DNA of 64,000 nt from Boswellia sacra (taxonomy: Eukaryota > Streptophyta > Magnoliopsida > Sapindales > Burseraceae): positions 248,001 through 312,000 of the forward strand of contig SNVD02014566.1 of the NCBI GenBank assembly GCA_013180625.2. The letters are read 5' to 3'. Under the pieces are notes generated by a model that was not told where the DNA came from, made no database searches, and saw nothing but the letters and a program-made list of their open reading frames with translations. Positions 12,277 through 23,478 of this stretch are shown here, in pieces. Within the stretch, counting starts at the first letter, position 1; each line of letters opens with the position of its first letter. The translations under genes and the position numbers were made by a program.

Positions 12277-13314
12277 TCACATAATGTACGGAGTCATTCT
12301 AGATCTGTCATCATGTTGTCTGCTCCCCTTTCTACTAACCCGCTGATCTCTAGAATTACTTCCCACAGATTGTTGCATAGCTCCCTGCCTAGAACTTTGT
12401 TTTTGCCCCTCTGGTGGACCCTGTCTCTGAATACTCTTATAACTATCAGAATAAGCTGAATAATTGCCCCCTCTCTTGCTTGGTCGGTGGCTAGTACTAT
12501 CAACTGGCCAACTCTGCTGACGTTTATAGCTTGAATCAGCTCGGTTAGCCTCTCCCAAATTTCTCTCAACTTTCATAGCAGCTTGGACTAACTTACCAAA
12601 GTCATCATAATTGTTGGCAGCAAGTACAACTCTGATTTCTCTACGTAATCCTTCTTCAAACTTTTTACACCTTTCCTCCTCATCAGCCACAATAGAAGGA
12701 GCAAATCTGGAGAGCTCTAAAAATTTCTTCTCATACTCCTCCACTGATCTGGACCCTTGAACCAGTCTCAAGAACTCACTACGCTTGATATCTTTGTACA
12801 CAGCAGGAAAGTAGTGATCAAAGAACTCCTTTTTGAACAAAGCCCAAGTAATAACTTCCTGTGATGGATGACGACGCTGAACTGACTCCCACCAGTGGTA
12901 TGCTCCACCCTCCAATAAAAATGTAGCAAAAAGCAACTTCTGCTCATCAATACACCCCATAACTCCAAAGATACGCTCTAGCTTGCTTAACCAAGCCTCT
13001 GCACTAGGAGGATCAACATTACCATCAAAGCTTTGACCACCCAACATCCTAACCCGCTCAATAGTGCTCTCTTCCCTAACACGCCCTTGATTTTGAGTAA
13101 CAGTAGCAACAAGCTTGGCAAGTGCATCTACTGAGTGTATAATGATAGGAGGGTCACGGTGGTTCCTATTCTCATTCCCTCTCGCATTGGACTGTCTTTC
13201 CTCTCCACGACTATGTTCATTTTCCCCTTCACCTTCAGGTGGTGGTGGAGAATTTGCAGTTTGGTTCAGTCCGCCCCTGGCTCTAGTGCGAGGTCTGCCT
13301 GTATGTTGGCTCAT
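12277..13314 (-). pseudogene. Gypsy gag (retrotransposon capsid)
   Basis: The ORF encodes a Gypsy-type capsid of about 345 residues. I place the start at the Met beginning MSQHTGRPRTR (13314) because the upstream part of the ORF runs into the primer-binding region. The retrotrans_gag core is clear: GNVDPPSAEAWLSKLERIF, then AYHWWESV, then KKEFFDHYFP, then EYEKKFLELSRFAP. The C-terminal part is basic and Ser/Gln-rich. The ORF ends early at TGA 12277-12279, and a one-base frame change is needed to reach the CCHC knuckle. Confidence 0.85.
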
Positions 13315-13403
13315 GATGATGCCTACAAAATATAACGCTTCTTTTATCATTACAAAACTATGTTTATGCAACCGTGAAAAACTTAACAAAATCTAAAAAA
13401 CCT

Positions 13404-13417
13404 GGCTCTGATACCAA
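13404..13417 (-). other. Gypsy primer-binding site (tRNA-iMet)
   Basis: On the minus strand this reads TTGGTATCAGAGCC, two bases inside the 5' LTR. It matches the usual plant initiator tRNA-Met primer-binding site and fixes the element's orientation. Confidence 0.9.
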
Positions 13418-13419
13418 GT

Positions 13420-15829
13420 TGACACGACCCGCCCCTAGCTAACACGGGCGAATCGTGCCTAAAACTGTACTAAGAAAATTTGATTTTTTAAAATATGCTA
13501 ATTTATGAAAAATTAGGCAGAGTTTCCCCTGTATTTTAGACTAATCCCCCTGCCAAGTACACAAAATTCAACACTTCCAAAATATTTATATAACCACTAA
13601 CTTCCTTTTCGGGACCTTAAGTCCATCTATTAAAATAATTGTATCTCCAAAACAGTCTTTAGAAGAAAATATGGCCTCCGGCCTCAAATATGATTAATTT
13701 CGATTCAAAAAGTTTACAACCAAAATTTTAAATATAAGTTTAAAAACTCAAACATGATTGAATAAACAAAAATGTCTAAAAGAAACTAAAACAAATCTTT
13801 GATATATATACGATATCAAATATTTACATATGCAAGAAAACCATCTACGATACTACAATAAGATATAAAAAAGAAAGCTCTCAAAACATCATCAAATGGC
13901 CAACCTCAAGCAGCTACTGGCGTTCCGACTGAACACTGCAATCTCCTGGGAAAAATGGTTTTTAAAAAAAATAGGGTGAGTATAAACTCAGTGAGTGGGA
14001 TAGAGTCATTAAAATAGATAAAAATTTGCATAAGATAAAATAATACATCATAACAAGTAATTAACTAAAAATTCTGCTTTACTAGCATTGATTAGAAAAC
14101 TGCTTCTAAAAGATACAAAAACGAGCTAATCTTTAAATAATCCATATGCCTTTCACAAAAATCAAAATTTTGATATAAAAATATTCTAAGGCATTTCCAC
14201 TTGTATTCAAAATTCAATTTGATAACCGTATTAAGGTTCTAAATCCCGTAAAACTCATTTCGCAATTTAAATTTCTAAATCATTACAGTTTCACTAATCA
14301 AGTACCCAAACTAATCTGACTGATCATGACCTGGCGGGGCTAGGATCGCTCAGGCCAAGATATCTCTATACTGATCTTACGCATGCGCAGAGCTGCCCCC
14401 AAAGGGCTAAACATCCAGATCACACGGCCCAAAACCTCTATGTGTGCCTGAATGGGTCCCAAAGACCTCTATACTTTCACTATCTGAATGAATTGGGTAC
14501 TAGCTTAGTAAAACATAAAAATTCGATTCTGTACTTTTAAATCTCTAAAACATTAAACAATTCTTTCTAATAACAACATAGATAAAATTTGATAAACCAT
14601 GAAATATGCTTCATACAAGAATAAAGGAATATCTGTTTACTAATATAATAAAGTTTCACTAACAATTATAATAAAAATAAAAATTTATAAATTATAATTC
14701 AATTATTGGTAAAAATGTATGTTTTTCCCACTCACAATCTCGTGGATCAACTTCTGTGGCAACCCCTTCCGCAATCGAATCCCGGTATGTATTAGGAACC
14801 GCAGTCTCACCTAAGGGAAAAGCCAAATAAAATTCTTTAATTTCACACTTCTTAAACTGACCAATTCTGGTTCTCCGATTTTTTATAATTAATTTACTCA
14901 TCCAAATGGTCTAATATTTTATAAAGGTCTTCTACACATACATACCTAATATCATATCAAATTGCATAGCATTCTGTGTTCATTAGATCCCTTAAATCCT
15001 TCATTGTTTTCCAGATACACAAATTCTGTAAATTCATTTCCAGAACTGACCTCTCCCTATTCCAAAATACATGATAATTTGTACTAAATTCGTAAATTCA
15101 CAAAACTCTCCAGTTTTAAACTACACATATATACAAACTCATATCCCAAATTTCATAATTTTTGAAGACCTCTAGATAACTCAATTAACTTGCCCAAAAC
15201 TGATTTTCTACAGAAAAACTGAATTTCCAGTGGTGAACAGTAAACTTCAAAAATTCATAATAAATTGCATACTCCACATTTTTCAGTGAATCCAATTTTA
15301 AACAAATCCTTAGGATGTCTATATTAACATATAAAAATTTCAGAATCAGATTCAAATCCAACAGACTGCTATAATTTTCGAAATCTATACTGTTCACAGA
15401 ACCCTAATTTTCCATAATCATCATCAAAACTTCAATTCCTTCAAAATACAAGAAATTGAAGCCTAAATAAGCATGGAAATCTCATTTCTCTCTCTAGTTT
15501 CTCTCTCTATTACATCTTCAAATATCAAACAACCTCCTCCTAATATTGATCTAGAGATAGGATTGAAATTATATAATTTAATTAAACTAAGAGATGAAGA
15601 AATTACCTTAAAATCTTCAATTTCCTTAAAAAAAAATCAAAATCTTCTCTTGCTTTCCTCTCCCTCTATCTCACGTTTTCCCCTCTGTCTTCCCTTCTAG
15701 ATTTTCTCTTTTCTTTTCTAATTAAATCCAAATAAATGCTTAATATAAATGTAAAGAAAATAATTGAATTTGTGGGCTGGGTTAAATTAATGGGCTGGGC
15801 CTAAGTTAAAAAAATAAATGGGCTTTACA
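13420..15829 (-). repeat. Gypsy 5' LTR (right copy)
   Basis: A 2410-bp repeat nearly identical to 6148-8558. The differences are scattered and mostly transitions, with one shorter A-run near 15630. It borders the target duplication TGATG at 15830-15834. Promoter elements should lie here, but I did not identify a convincing TATA box. Confidence 0.95.
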
Positions 15830-16576
15830 TGATGACTCACTAAGGGACAATTAAATTTCTTATAAAGTAATTAAGATATATATATATATATATATATCTC
15901 ACGAACAATAGATCGTGATATGCAATTCATAAGACTCGCGTATATTAAACACAAGATAATATTATATAAAGTATAATTTTATGTAGTATATATAAAATTA
16001 ATAAAAATATATAAAATTAACTCATCTCAAGTCATTAAAACTAATACAATATCTATAAATGTAATAAAGAAATTTCTATTACATAAAAAAACTAATGGCT
16101 TAATATTTATATGATACAAATTATACAATTAATATATCCTATAAAATAATTTTCTCTCTAATTTGACACAAACTGTCAATGAGTAATTTGATACACAATG
16201 AGTACTGTCACATATCATTTTGTATATATCTGTATAGCATTACTTATAAATTATATTATGTTAATTATTTATTATTATTATTTATTTATTATTATTATTA
16301 TTTTTAAAGCTAGATCGGGTTTCGTAGATACATCCCTGATTTTGAAGTAAAAGTCTATTAGAGACACGAAACTCTTGACGTCAATTCATAAAAATGGAAC
16401 TAATACCTCGTACAACTCATTTACCAAATGAAAGATTGAAATCAAATCATTGACGTGCCCTCCTCCAGTGCGAAGCCTTGTTGATAAAATAGTCACCCCC
16501 AGTGTTTTGACTAATAACATAACACCCCCAAACTTTAACAATTGTTTTCGTATTCTATATTCAATGGTTTTGGGCT
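15830..16576. other. Intergenic, 3' side of DUF247 gene 1
   Basis: The block resumes the flank interrupted by the Gypsy element: 15830-15910 matches 30890-30945 and 43555-43590, and carries a TA microsatellite at about 15878. The rest is AT-rich with an ATT-type microsatellite at 16266-16305. No gene is seen. Confidence 0.6.
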
Positions 16577-16840
16577 GTGGTCATGGCTCTGTTTCTCGTT
16601 CTTGGGCTATTATTTTTTGTCCATGGGCACGCAGTCAATCAATTAATCTCATCAACGTCAGTTGGCGCTGTTTTTGGAAATGTTATTGGTTTTGAGAGGA
16701 AACTGAAGAAAGATGATATATACCGCAAATTAATGGTTGAACACATCAATAAGGTAAGGCAAGGCAAGGGATACATTATACAAGCTGAAACTTCTAAAAA
16801 AATAACATCGATCGATCATATGATAAATACAATTTCATAA
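16577..16840 (+). CDS. Small secreted-protein-like ORF, unrecognised
   Basis: An 87-codon ORF that I do not recognise. The first about 20 residues (MVMALFLVLGLLFFVHGHA) look like a cleavable signal peptide. The following part is mixed and basic. A good splice donor (AAG|GTAAGG) lies at about 16752, so a real gene could leave the ORF after about 59 codons. It is convergent with DUF247 gene 1, whose stop is 16 bp beyond its end. A decayed relative of the same DNA is at 54140-54290, 3' of gene 4, where the ORF is destroyed, so protein-level selection is unproven. It could be chance coding in a duplicated 3' flank. Confidence 0.3.
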   Translation: MVMALFLVLGLLFFVHGHAVNQLISSTSVGAVFGNVIGFERKLKKDDIYRKLMVEHINKVRQGKGYIIQAETSKKITSIDHMINTIS

Positions 16841-16855
16841 AAGTAAATAAACAAC

Positions 16856-18316
16856 TCAGTGTGGAGTCCAGCCTCCCGACAATCTCTGCGCAGTTTGTAT
16901 CAATTGGAGTAGTAAGACTATTGTAGCAGCAACCGTTGCCGTGCCTCTCCAAACATCTTTGAAATACACACTAATCAATGTTGCCTTGGTACGATTCCAC
17001 CATTTGTCGTGATAATCTTTCAGCTCTTTTCTGATGCCTTGGTAACACGATTTTTCACTCGACCTAATTTCCAGGCACAGTCCATTGAACATTCTTGATA
17101 TTGCTTTATGGTGGCCCACATGATTGGAAATAATCTCCTTTTCAACAAGCAAATCCACATCTTCTTTTGTGTTGATTAAAGAATCAATCAGCTCAATGTA
17201 GTTGCAGAGATGTGTTTTTGATGGATAATGGCACTGCTCCAACGCCATCATGTTACGAATCAAACATTCTGTAGTGTCTTCTATTATAATGCGTGGAATC
17301 TGTAGCTCATCTTTTACATTACCTTTAAACAACTGCATACATTTTGATCTTTTTCTCGGTTGAAATCTTATGTCAAGTAACCCGCGGGCGCCATCGACTT
17401 TATCAGAGATATCCATGCGCTTAAACTTCACCCCGGACTCATCCAGCTTGACGGCACTTGGTAAATCTCCATCACTCAAATCTTCTCCGCTTGGAAGGAA
17501 TTCCACAATACAATTTCGTGTCAAATCGACAAAATGTTTAAACTGTATTCCCTCTGGTATTCTACGAAACATGTCATTAGGCTTATCATAACCGAAAAAT
17601 TTGCAACAAAGAGAAAGCAAGGACACTTCCCCAGTGGGTCTGCCAAAAGCCATTTTGTATATTTCGTCCAGGACAAAGAACGGTATTTGATTCTCAAGCA
17701 ATTGCAAGTCCAGCTTTATAGCTTCTTTTAGCCACAGTTGATCGAGCAAAAAGTCACCTGCATATCTCCGGTTGTCAAAATTTCTCAAGAAGAGTTCAAT
17801 AATGAATATAGCGTCATGTAGAATCATCTCTGTGAATTCTGCACTGTCAAGGGGGGATGCCTCAGCATAACACCTACGGATACATTGCTCCTTCTCTTTA
17901 ACAAAGTTCTTAAGTTTCTCAGGATCAGATTCGTAAATTCTTTTAACAAATGCATTGTAATATCTTTTCTTTTGCTTTTCCATGTCGGCCAATGTTTTAT
18001 TAGGATCATGAATCTTTTGCTTTTCCATGTCGGACAATGTTTTATTAGGATCATGAATCTTTTGCTTTTCCATGTCGGCCAATGTTTTATTAGGATCATG
18101 AGTATGATGATGAAAAGGACCGATTGAAACTATTTGAGGGGTGTAAGCTTTATCATTTTGTGCACGAAGTCTTTTAGGAACCTTGTAAATACAACACTCA
18201 GGAGCAGGTACCACTATTTCTATTTTGGACTCGTCGCTTTGCTGCTTCAAGGAAGCGCTTTTGGACTCTTCGCTTTGCTGCTTCAAGGAAGTGCTTTCTG
18301 AACTACTTGTCGTCAT
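16856..18316 (-). CDS. DUF247/UPF0481 protein, gene 1
   Basis: A plant-specific DUF247 protein of 486 residues if translation starts at the ATG at 18316-18314. The longer ORF to 18451 would add a hydrophobic N-terminus, but that part aligns with noncoding leader in the other copies and crosses a conserved splice-acceptor-like site (18390). Family motifs in order are ECCIYKVPKRLR, YTPQIVSIGPFHH, LDLQLLENQIPFFVL, VKLDESGVKFKR, IPRIIIEDTTECLIRNMMAL, THLCNYIELIDSLINTKEDV, WWNRTKATLISVYF and a C-terminal membrane segment in GTATVAATIVLLLQLIQ. Function is unknown for most family members. The usual topology is a large soluble domain anchored by the C-terminal helix. Unusually, a 15-residue unit (HDPNKTLADMEKQKI) is present three times in tandem. 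It is closest to gene 4. Confidence 0.88.
   Translation of the reverse strand: MTTSSSESTSLKQQSEESKSASLKQQSDESKIEIVVPAPECCIYKVPKRLRAQNDKAYTPQIVSIGPFHHHTHDPNKTLADMEKQKIHDPNKTLSDMEKQKIHDPNKTLADMEKQKKRYYNAFVKRIYESDPEKLKNFVKEKEQCIRRCYAEASPLDSAEFTEMILHDAIFIIELFLRNFDNRRYAGDFLLDQLWLKEAIKLDLQLLENQIPFFVLDEIYKMAFGRPTGEVSLLSLCCKFFGYDKPNDMFRRIPEGIQFKHFVDLTRNCIVEFLPSGEDLSDGDLPSAVKLDESGVKFKRMDISDKVDGARGLLDIRFQPRKRSKCMQLFKGNVKDELQIPRIIIEDTTECLIRNMMALEQCHYPSKTHLCNYIELIDSLINTKEDVDLLVEKEIISNHVGHHKAISRMFNGLCLEIRSSEKSCYQGIRKELKDYHDKWWNRTKATLISVYFKDVWRGTATVAATIVLLLQLIQTAQRLSGGWTPH
17982..18100 (-). repeat. 45-bp in-frame triple repeat inside gene 1
   Basis: Three copies of a 45-bp unit, nearly identical (GGCC versus GGAC in the middle copy), encode HDPNKTLADMEKQKI-type repeats. 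Genes 2, 3 and 4 have only one equivalent (for example DLLDMQKQKERY in gene 3). The near-identity indicates recent slippage or unequal exchange that kept the frame. Confidence 0.9.
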
Positions 18317-18640
18317 CAGCTTAGCCTTCTTCTTCACAGGGTATTTCCTTCCTTTATTCTTGAAAGTAAATGGAACTGTATATAAAGTACTGGTAGCAAA
18401 CAAACAATTGATCAACAACAAAGATAAAATATAACTAACTTTCAGAATCAAAGGGACGAACGCTCAGATCAGAGAAATAGAAATTAAAATTAGAAAATGC
18501 TGATCTTAGTACTTCCATTTTTTTTTTTTTACATCTAAACTAGACTTTGAGTTTAACCTTTCCACGGTTGATATATAAATATTCCACGCAGATTAATTTG
18601 TTAGCGAAAGATGCAAGAAAGAAACCTGCTTTTTTTTTTT
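18317..18640 (-). promoter_or_regulatory. Leader and putative promoter of gene 1
   Basis: The 5' region of gene 1. A splice-acceptor-like TTTGCTACCAG ends at 18390 on the minus strand, at the same place as in genes 3 (49742) and 4 (56360). A TATA-like sequence (TATTTATATAT on the minus strand) is at about 18570-18582, and the same block recurs at 31245-31265. Whether the leader contains a short intron cannot be decided from sequence alone. Confidence 0.4.
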
Positions 18641-19883
18641 TTAACCACAAATTCTGAAATAAAAATGGAGATTATAAACACAAAAATACGAGAAAAGAAC
18701 ATAAACATTAAAGTAAATTAAATAGACCTGAATATTTTCTCGACAACGAAATAGATATACACTTGTTTCTTCGTTCTCTCCGCTGATACTTTTATGAGAT
18801 CTCTCTCTCTCTTTCTCCTCTATACTATGTTTGCTAATGCATATGAAAATCAACTCATTGACACATGAATATATACTGCCCGTTTCCTCTTCAAATTCAT
18901 AATGAGCATGTAACAATCAATGTCGCCCCCAGGTGGTTGGAAGATTACAATAAATTCAATAAAAATTAATTAGGCTCATTTCAACAACCACAATAATTAT
19001 AGGCCCCTTGCATTTTTTATCAGATTGTTGAAAAGAATATAAATTTTATAAAACAAATGTTTTAGCATTATTCATTTATTGATATGTTATTACTCTTTTT
19101 AAATAAATTAATTTTTATATATTCATCTTTCCAATTATCATATACCACATCAATTTATAGATGAAAGTTAATAAACACTATTTATAAATGAATTTAGTTT
19201 TATTCCATTACGGAATAGTCAATTTTATATATGATGAGACTAGTTAATCCTTTTCAAAAACTTCGTATTATATCTTACTCTTTCTCCTCGTTTATCCCAT
19301 AGTTGCTTAACGAGACACATGAAACACCATTCAAATGAGCTATATAAACTTTTAATATTTTTAAAACGTTATACAAATATATATATTATAAAGATAAATA
19401 ATGATTAATAGTATATGTTTTTAATGACATATGAAAATTCATCTATAATATTTAAATTCAAATGGTATAGTCCTGAGGTTTGGTGCTTACAGTATCGAGG
19501 TCTTATGTTCGAACTTTTTTCCTAGAGCTTAAAAATTTTACTCTTGGTTGACTACGCGTCACAGTTATCAAAAAATTATTATATATAATTTAATTCAATA
19601 ATCAATATAAGATAATATTATACATAGTATAGTTTTCTGTAGTTTAGTCCGATCTAATTCTTTGGAATCAGATCAGTTTAGTCCCAAGCACCCCCAAAAA
19701 TCACACAAAGAAAAAGAGAAAATAAATTGGTCAATATTTTCAGAATTAAATATTTCTCACAGCAAGCAACCTTGTCCTTGCTCTGGAATATCGCTACCAA
19801 ATATGACAAATATGTACCAATCTCCCAAGCACGATGTGTCACCTCCATTAAATTTATTTTTATTACATTGTCCCACTCCCACT
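18641..19883. repeat. Duplicated 5'-flank blocks upstream of gene 1
   Basis: AT-rich, without a gene. Colinear with 1-1300 apart from the MITE there. It ends at the hAT target CTCCCACT (19876-19883). Confidence 0.6.
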
Positions 19884-19983
19884 TAGGGTTGGAACCGGGA
19901 CGAGGCGGGTACGGGGCGGCCGGTATCCAGCCCCGCCCCGTTGACCCTTTTTTTTGCCCCGCCCCGCCCCTTTGCCCCTTTGC

Positions 19984-20002
19984 GGGGCGGGGCGGGGCGG
20001 GG
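19984..20002 (+). other. Perfect G-quadruplex motif
   Basis: Four GGGG runs separated by single C residues lie inside the left GC-rich end of the hAT-like element. CCCGCCCC clusters at 20029-20048 and 21825-21835 could pair with it or form quadruplexes on the other strand. Confidence 0.85.
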
Positions 20003-20237
20003 CAAAAAAAATTTTAGTAGATCCAGACCCGCCCCGCCCCGCCCCGCTACTGTTTATATTTTTACAATCACACCCCTATAATCTTTATATTTTTCAACTT
20101 CATCCCTTGTAATATTTATATCTTTGCAAATAACGCCCTTATCAATTTCTAATCATACCATTTATAACTATGATCATTTTTCAACAATTATAAAAATAAT
20201 AAATCTTCAAACTAAAATCAAAATAGTTGTATATTAT

Positions 20238-21565
20238 CATTTGATTTTATTAGTAATAATATTACATATTCTATTAGAAATAATGTTAAAAGTTTATTAT
20301 TGCTTGTAAACTAGTTAATTGATAATTTTTAAATAGTTGATAATACAATTAAATAATTTTTTAATGACATGTTCATTTAATTTCAATTTAATAATAGTAA
20401 TAATATGATTGGTATATACCAAATAATTAATATTATAAATATTTATGAAATACTAATAATTTAATTAACTAATTTAAATTACGATAAATCATATATTTAA
20501 AGTTATAAGATTATTTTTATCATATTTCTATTTACATATTTAGAAAATAATATATTGATTATATTAAACATATACATTTTTAAAATAATATTTTTAATAT
20601 TACAATAATTTAAATAGTACTTAGTAATCTATATCAAGATTGTATATGTTACACAAATTTAATTACTATAACATATAAATATTTACTTACCATTTGATTT
20701 TATTAGTAATAATGTTACATGCTTTATTAGAAATAATGTTAAAAATGTATTATTCTTGTAAACTAGTTAATTAACACTTTTTCAATAGTATGTTAATTTA
20801 ATTTCAATCTAATAATAGTAATAATATGATTTGTATATACTAATTAATTAACATTATATGTATTTATGAAACATTAATAATTAAAGTAATTAATTTATTT
20901 AAGAATTTAGGATAAATCATATATTTAAGATTATAAGATTATTTTTATCCTATTTTTATTTACATATTTGGGAAATAATATATTGATTATATTAAAGATA
21001 TATATTTTTAAAATAATCATGTTAATATTGCAATAATTTAATTAGTACTTAGTAATCTATATCAAGATTGTATATATTATAAAATTTAATTATTATAAAA
21101 TATAAATATTTAATTATCATTAATTGTCATTTAATTATAATAGTAATAATATTACATACTTTATTAGAAATAATGTTAAAAGTGTATTATTGCTTATAAA
21201 TTATTTAATTAACAATTTTTTAAATAGTTGATAATATAATTAAATAAATTTTTAGTAACATGTTGATTTAATTTCAATCTAATAATCGCAATAATATTAT
21301 TGGCATATACCAAATAATTAACATTATATATTTATGAAACATTAATAATTTCATTAATTAATTTAAATTACAATAAATCATATATTTAAGGTTTTAAGAT
21401 TTTTTTATCATATTTCTATTTACATATTTAAAAAATAATATACTGATTATATTATAGATATATATTTTAAAAATAATCTTGTTAATATTGTAATAATTTA
21501 ATTAGTACTTAATAATCTATATCAAGATTGTATATATTATACAAATTCAATTATTATAAAATACA
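20238..21565. repeat. Three tandem ~440-bp AT-rich repeats inside the hAT element
   Basis: Three diverged copies begin at about 20238, 20691 and 21128, each opening with a CATTTGATTTTATTAG-like stretch followed by AATAATnTTACAT and ATTAGAAATAATGTTAAAA. They have no coding potential and fill almost the whole interior of the element. Confidence 0.8.
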
Positions 21566-21957
21566 AATATTTTATTTTTTCATTATAATATGAAGAAATT
21601 GATGTTAATATACTAAAAGATATTAATTATTAATTAAAATGTCATTTTTATTAAAGTATTTGCATTATTTGTAAAATTATTAAGAATTTATATATATGAA
21701 AAGTTTAACAAATATAACCTAAAAAATTACATAACAGTCCTAAACTTTAAAAATTTTATAAATATACCCCTAATCTTGCGGGGCGGGGCGGGTCTACGGA
21801 TCCAAATGGCTAGACCCGGTCCCGGACCCGCCCCGGCCGGGGCAGAAATTTTCTACCCCAGACCCGCCCCTATGAATGCTCCGGGACGGACCCCATTGGA
21901 CCGGGTCCGGCCGGGTCCGCGGTGGGTCCGAGGCAAATGCCCAACCCTACTCCCACT

Positions 21958-23036
21958 GACGGAGATCCCGGCTTTCTGCTTCGCATTCGATTTAGATATT
22001 GATTTTATATTTGTTGCATAAACATACAAAATAGACAGTCGATCAGGTGCCACAGTTCTCGCAAGCAGCCAGACAAATTTGATTTTTCATATATTTAGTT
22101 AAAATATGAATAAATCACATTAAGTCCATAGTTTAACATAAATTACTTTCAAGAAACTACTCTCATAAAACTTAATAAATTTATCAGAATAAAATTGTTA
22201 ACCATTTTTTAAATCAACAGAGATTGCATAACAAAACTGTGACGAATATTACTAGATTTATCATTAACTAATTAAGATATATATATACTCCTTGAAGCCA
22301 TTTATATTGCCTTGCCTTAATTGTTTCTTAGAAAATTTCCAAATACAATGTTTGTTTCTTGTCATTGATAGTAACAACCGTGACTATGGTTTTTATGATA
22401 TTTAATTATTGATCAAGAATCACATGGTCACATTTATTAAGACAAGACTACCATAGAATTTTGATATACCAATACTACTTAATAATTCAACAACTAGTCT
22501 TCCTTTGACAGTTGAGGTGTGGCTTTTTAGTTAACAAAAAATCGGTCAATAAAGATTTTAGTTGCATGGTTAGAGAACCACAATAATTAACAGTCCCACA
22601 CCAATAGCAACATTCAAAATTAAACATGTTTGATGATTGTTCGGAAATGAGATTTCATGGATGTTCATCACATTTGATTCAACATGACCAGATGGATTTT
22701 CAGTAAATTAATCTCAATTTCAGCTTCATTCCAAGTTCTGATAACAGCGGATATATCCATTAAAAATTCTGATTTATTGAATATTTAGCCTGATCAACTG
22801 ATAGATTTAATATTATAATTTTGAGAGGAAAAGGTATTACACGGTAGAGAATATAATATTACACCAAAGCCTAAATTACAGGAAAGTTAAGCTTCAGATA
22901 TGGATGTGTAAAGCAACAAGTACAACAGTAGCTAAGAAGAGCCGAAGATTTCGAGAGCAGAAGGAAGAAATGGCTGCAGTTTGACACTGATTGATCAAGC
23001 GTTAATTTCCACCCATGCAGATGCAGGCACATATAT
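21958..23036. repeat. Duplicated flank blocks
   Basis: Colinear with 1330-1820 and 2602-3200 in the first unit, which shows that 1821-2601 is an insertion there. Later parts also match 33000-33290 and 45050-45350. No gene is seen. Confidence 0.6.
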
Positions 23037-23290
23037 AGTTTTATTATGATACAGTTGTTATATAGGTATAATGACCGTATATTTTGTAAAAAAATCATAT
23101 AAACATATTATAAAAATCGTAAATAAATAAATAAAAATTATATATAAAATATTATTAATATAAAAATATAAAATTATTAATATAATTTTTTTACTCACTT
23201 ATTATTTTTAAATAAATATTTACGATTTTTATATAGAATACTAAATCTATTATTTAGGTATATCAATTATAGTGTATATATATATAATGT
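23037..23290. mobile_element. AT-rich MITE-like insertion
   Basis: Inserted in the block that is continuous at 40783-40810. It holds inverted AAAATCGTAAATA-like segments (about 23113 and 23222). The borders are approximate. Confidence 0.4.
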
Positions 23291-23478
23291 TGTCTGGCAT
23301 CCGTCTTTGTGACACAGAGCCATTGAGTGTTCACACTCTCAATAATTAACATAAATATCTATCAACGATGATTTGTCGTCTTCCAGTCTCATCAGCGGTC
23401 ACATCACACCGCACTCAATTTTTCACTTGGTCCACAAAAGGCAACAATTCTGCAACTTTACTTTTTTTAATTGAAAAT
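23291..23478. repeat. Duplicated flank block, empty site for the MULE
   Basis: Matches 3215-3410, 40808-40990 and 42420-42625. It ends with the target AATTGAAAAT (23469-23478). Confidence 0.6.

Larger units (their letters stand above)
6148..15829 (-). mobile_element. Ty3/Gypsy chromovirus, Tekay-like, full length
   Basis: A 9.68-kb element with two LTRs of about 2.4 kb. The target duplication TGATG is perfect (6143-6147 and 15830-15834), and empty paralogous sites are at about 30888 and 43552. Domain order on the minus strand is gag, zinc knuckle, protease, RT, RNase H, integrase, chromodomain, which is the Gypsy order. The chromodomain and the long LTRs point to Tekay/Del. By eye the LTRs differ at roughly two dozen of about 2410 positions, so insertion is fairly recent, yet the coding region has several disabling mutations. 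It must depend on helper proteins or be dead. Confidence 0.95.
19884..21949. mobile_element. Non-autonomous hAT-like element with GC-rich ends
   Basis: A 2066-bp insertion. The termini are perfect 9-bp inverted repeats (TAGGGTTGG and CCAACCCTA), flanked by a perfect 8-bp duplication CTCCCACT (19876-19883 and 21950-21957). The TAGGG-type end plus 8-bp duplication is the hAT signature. An empty paralogous site is at about 40508. About 150 bp at each end is extremely GC-rich (CCCCGCCCC arrays) and roughly inverted-repeat. The interior is very AT-rich and made of three long tandem repeats. There is no transposase; the Gly/Pro/Arg-rich ORFs at the ends are composition artefacts. Confidence 0.85.

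Noticed and set aside
17982..18100. CRISPR-like direct repeats
   Set aside because: The three 45-bp units are directly adjacent without spacers and lie in frame in a plant gene.
18317..18451. Hydrophobic N-terminal extension of gene 1 as a signal peptide
   Set aside because: The sequence is homologous to noncoding leader in genes 3 and 4 and contains the conserved acceptor-like site. The ATG at 18316 fits better.
21776..22053. Gly/Pro/Arg-rich ORFs on both strands
   Set aside because: They arise from the GC-rich hAT end, where stop codons are rare by composition. They show no domain.
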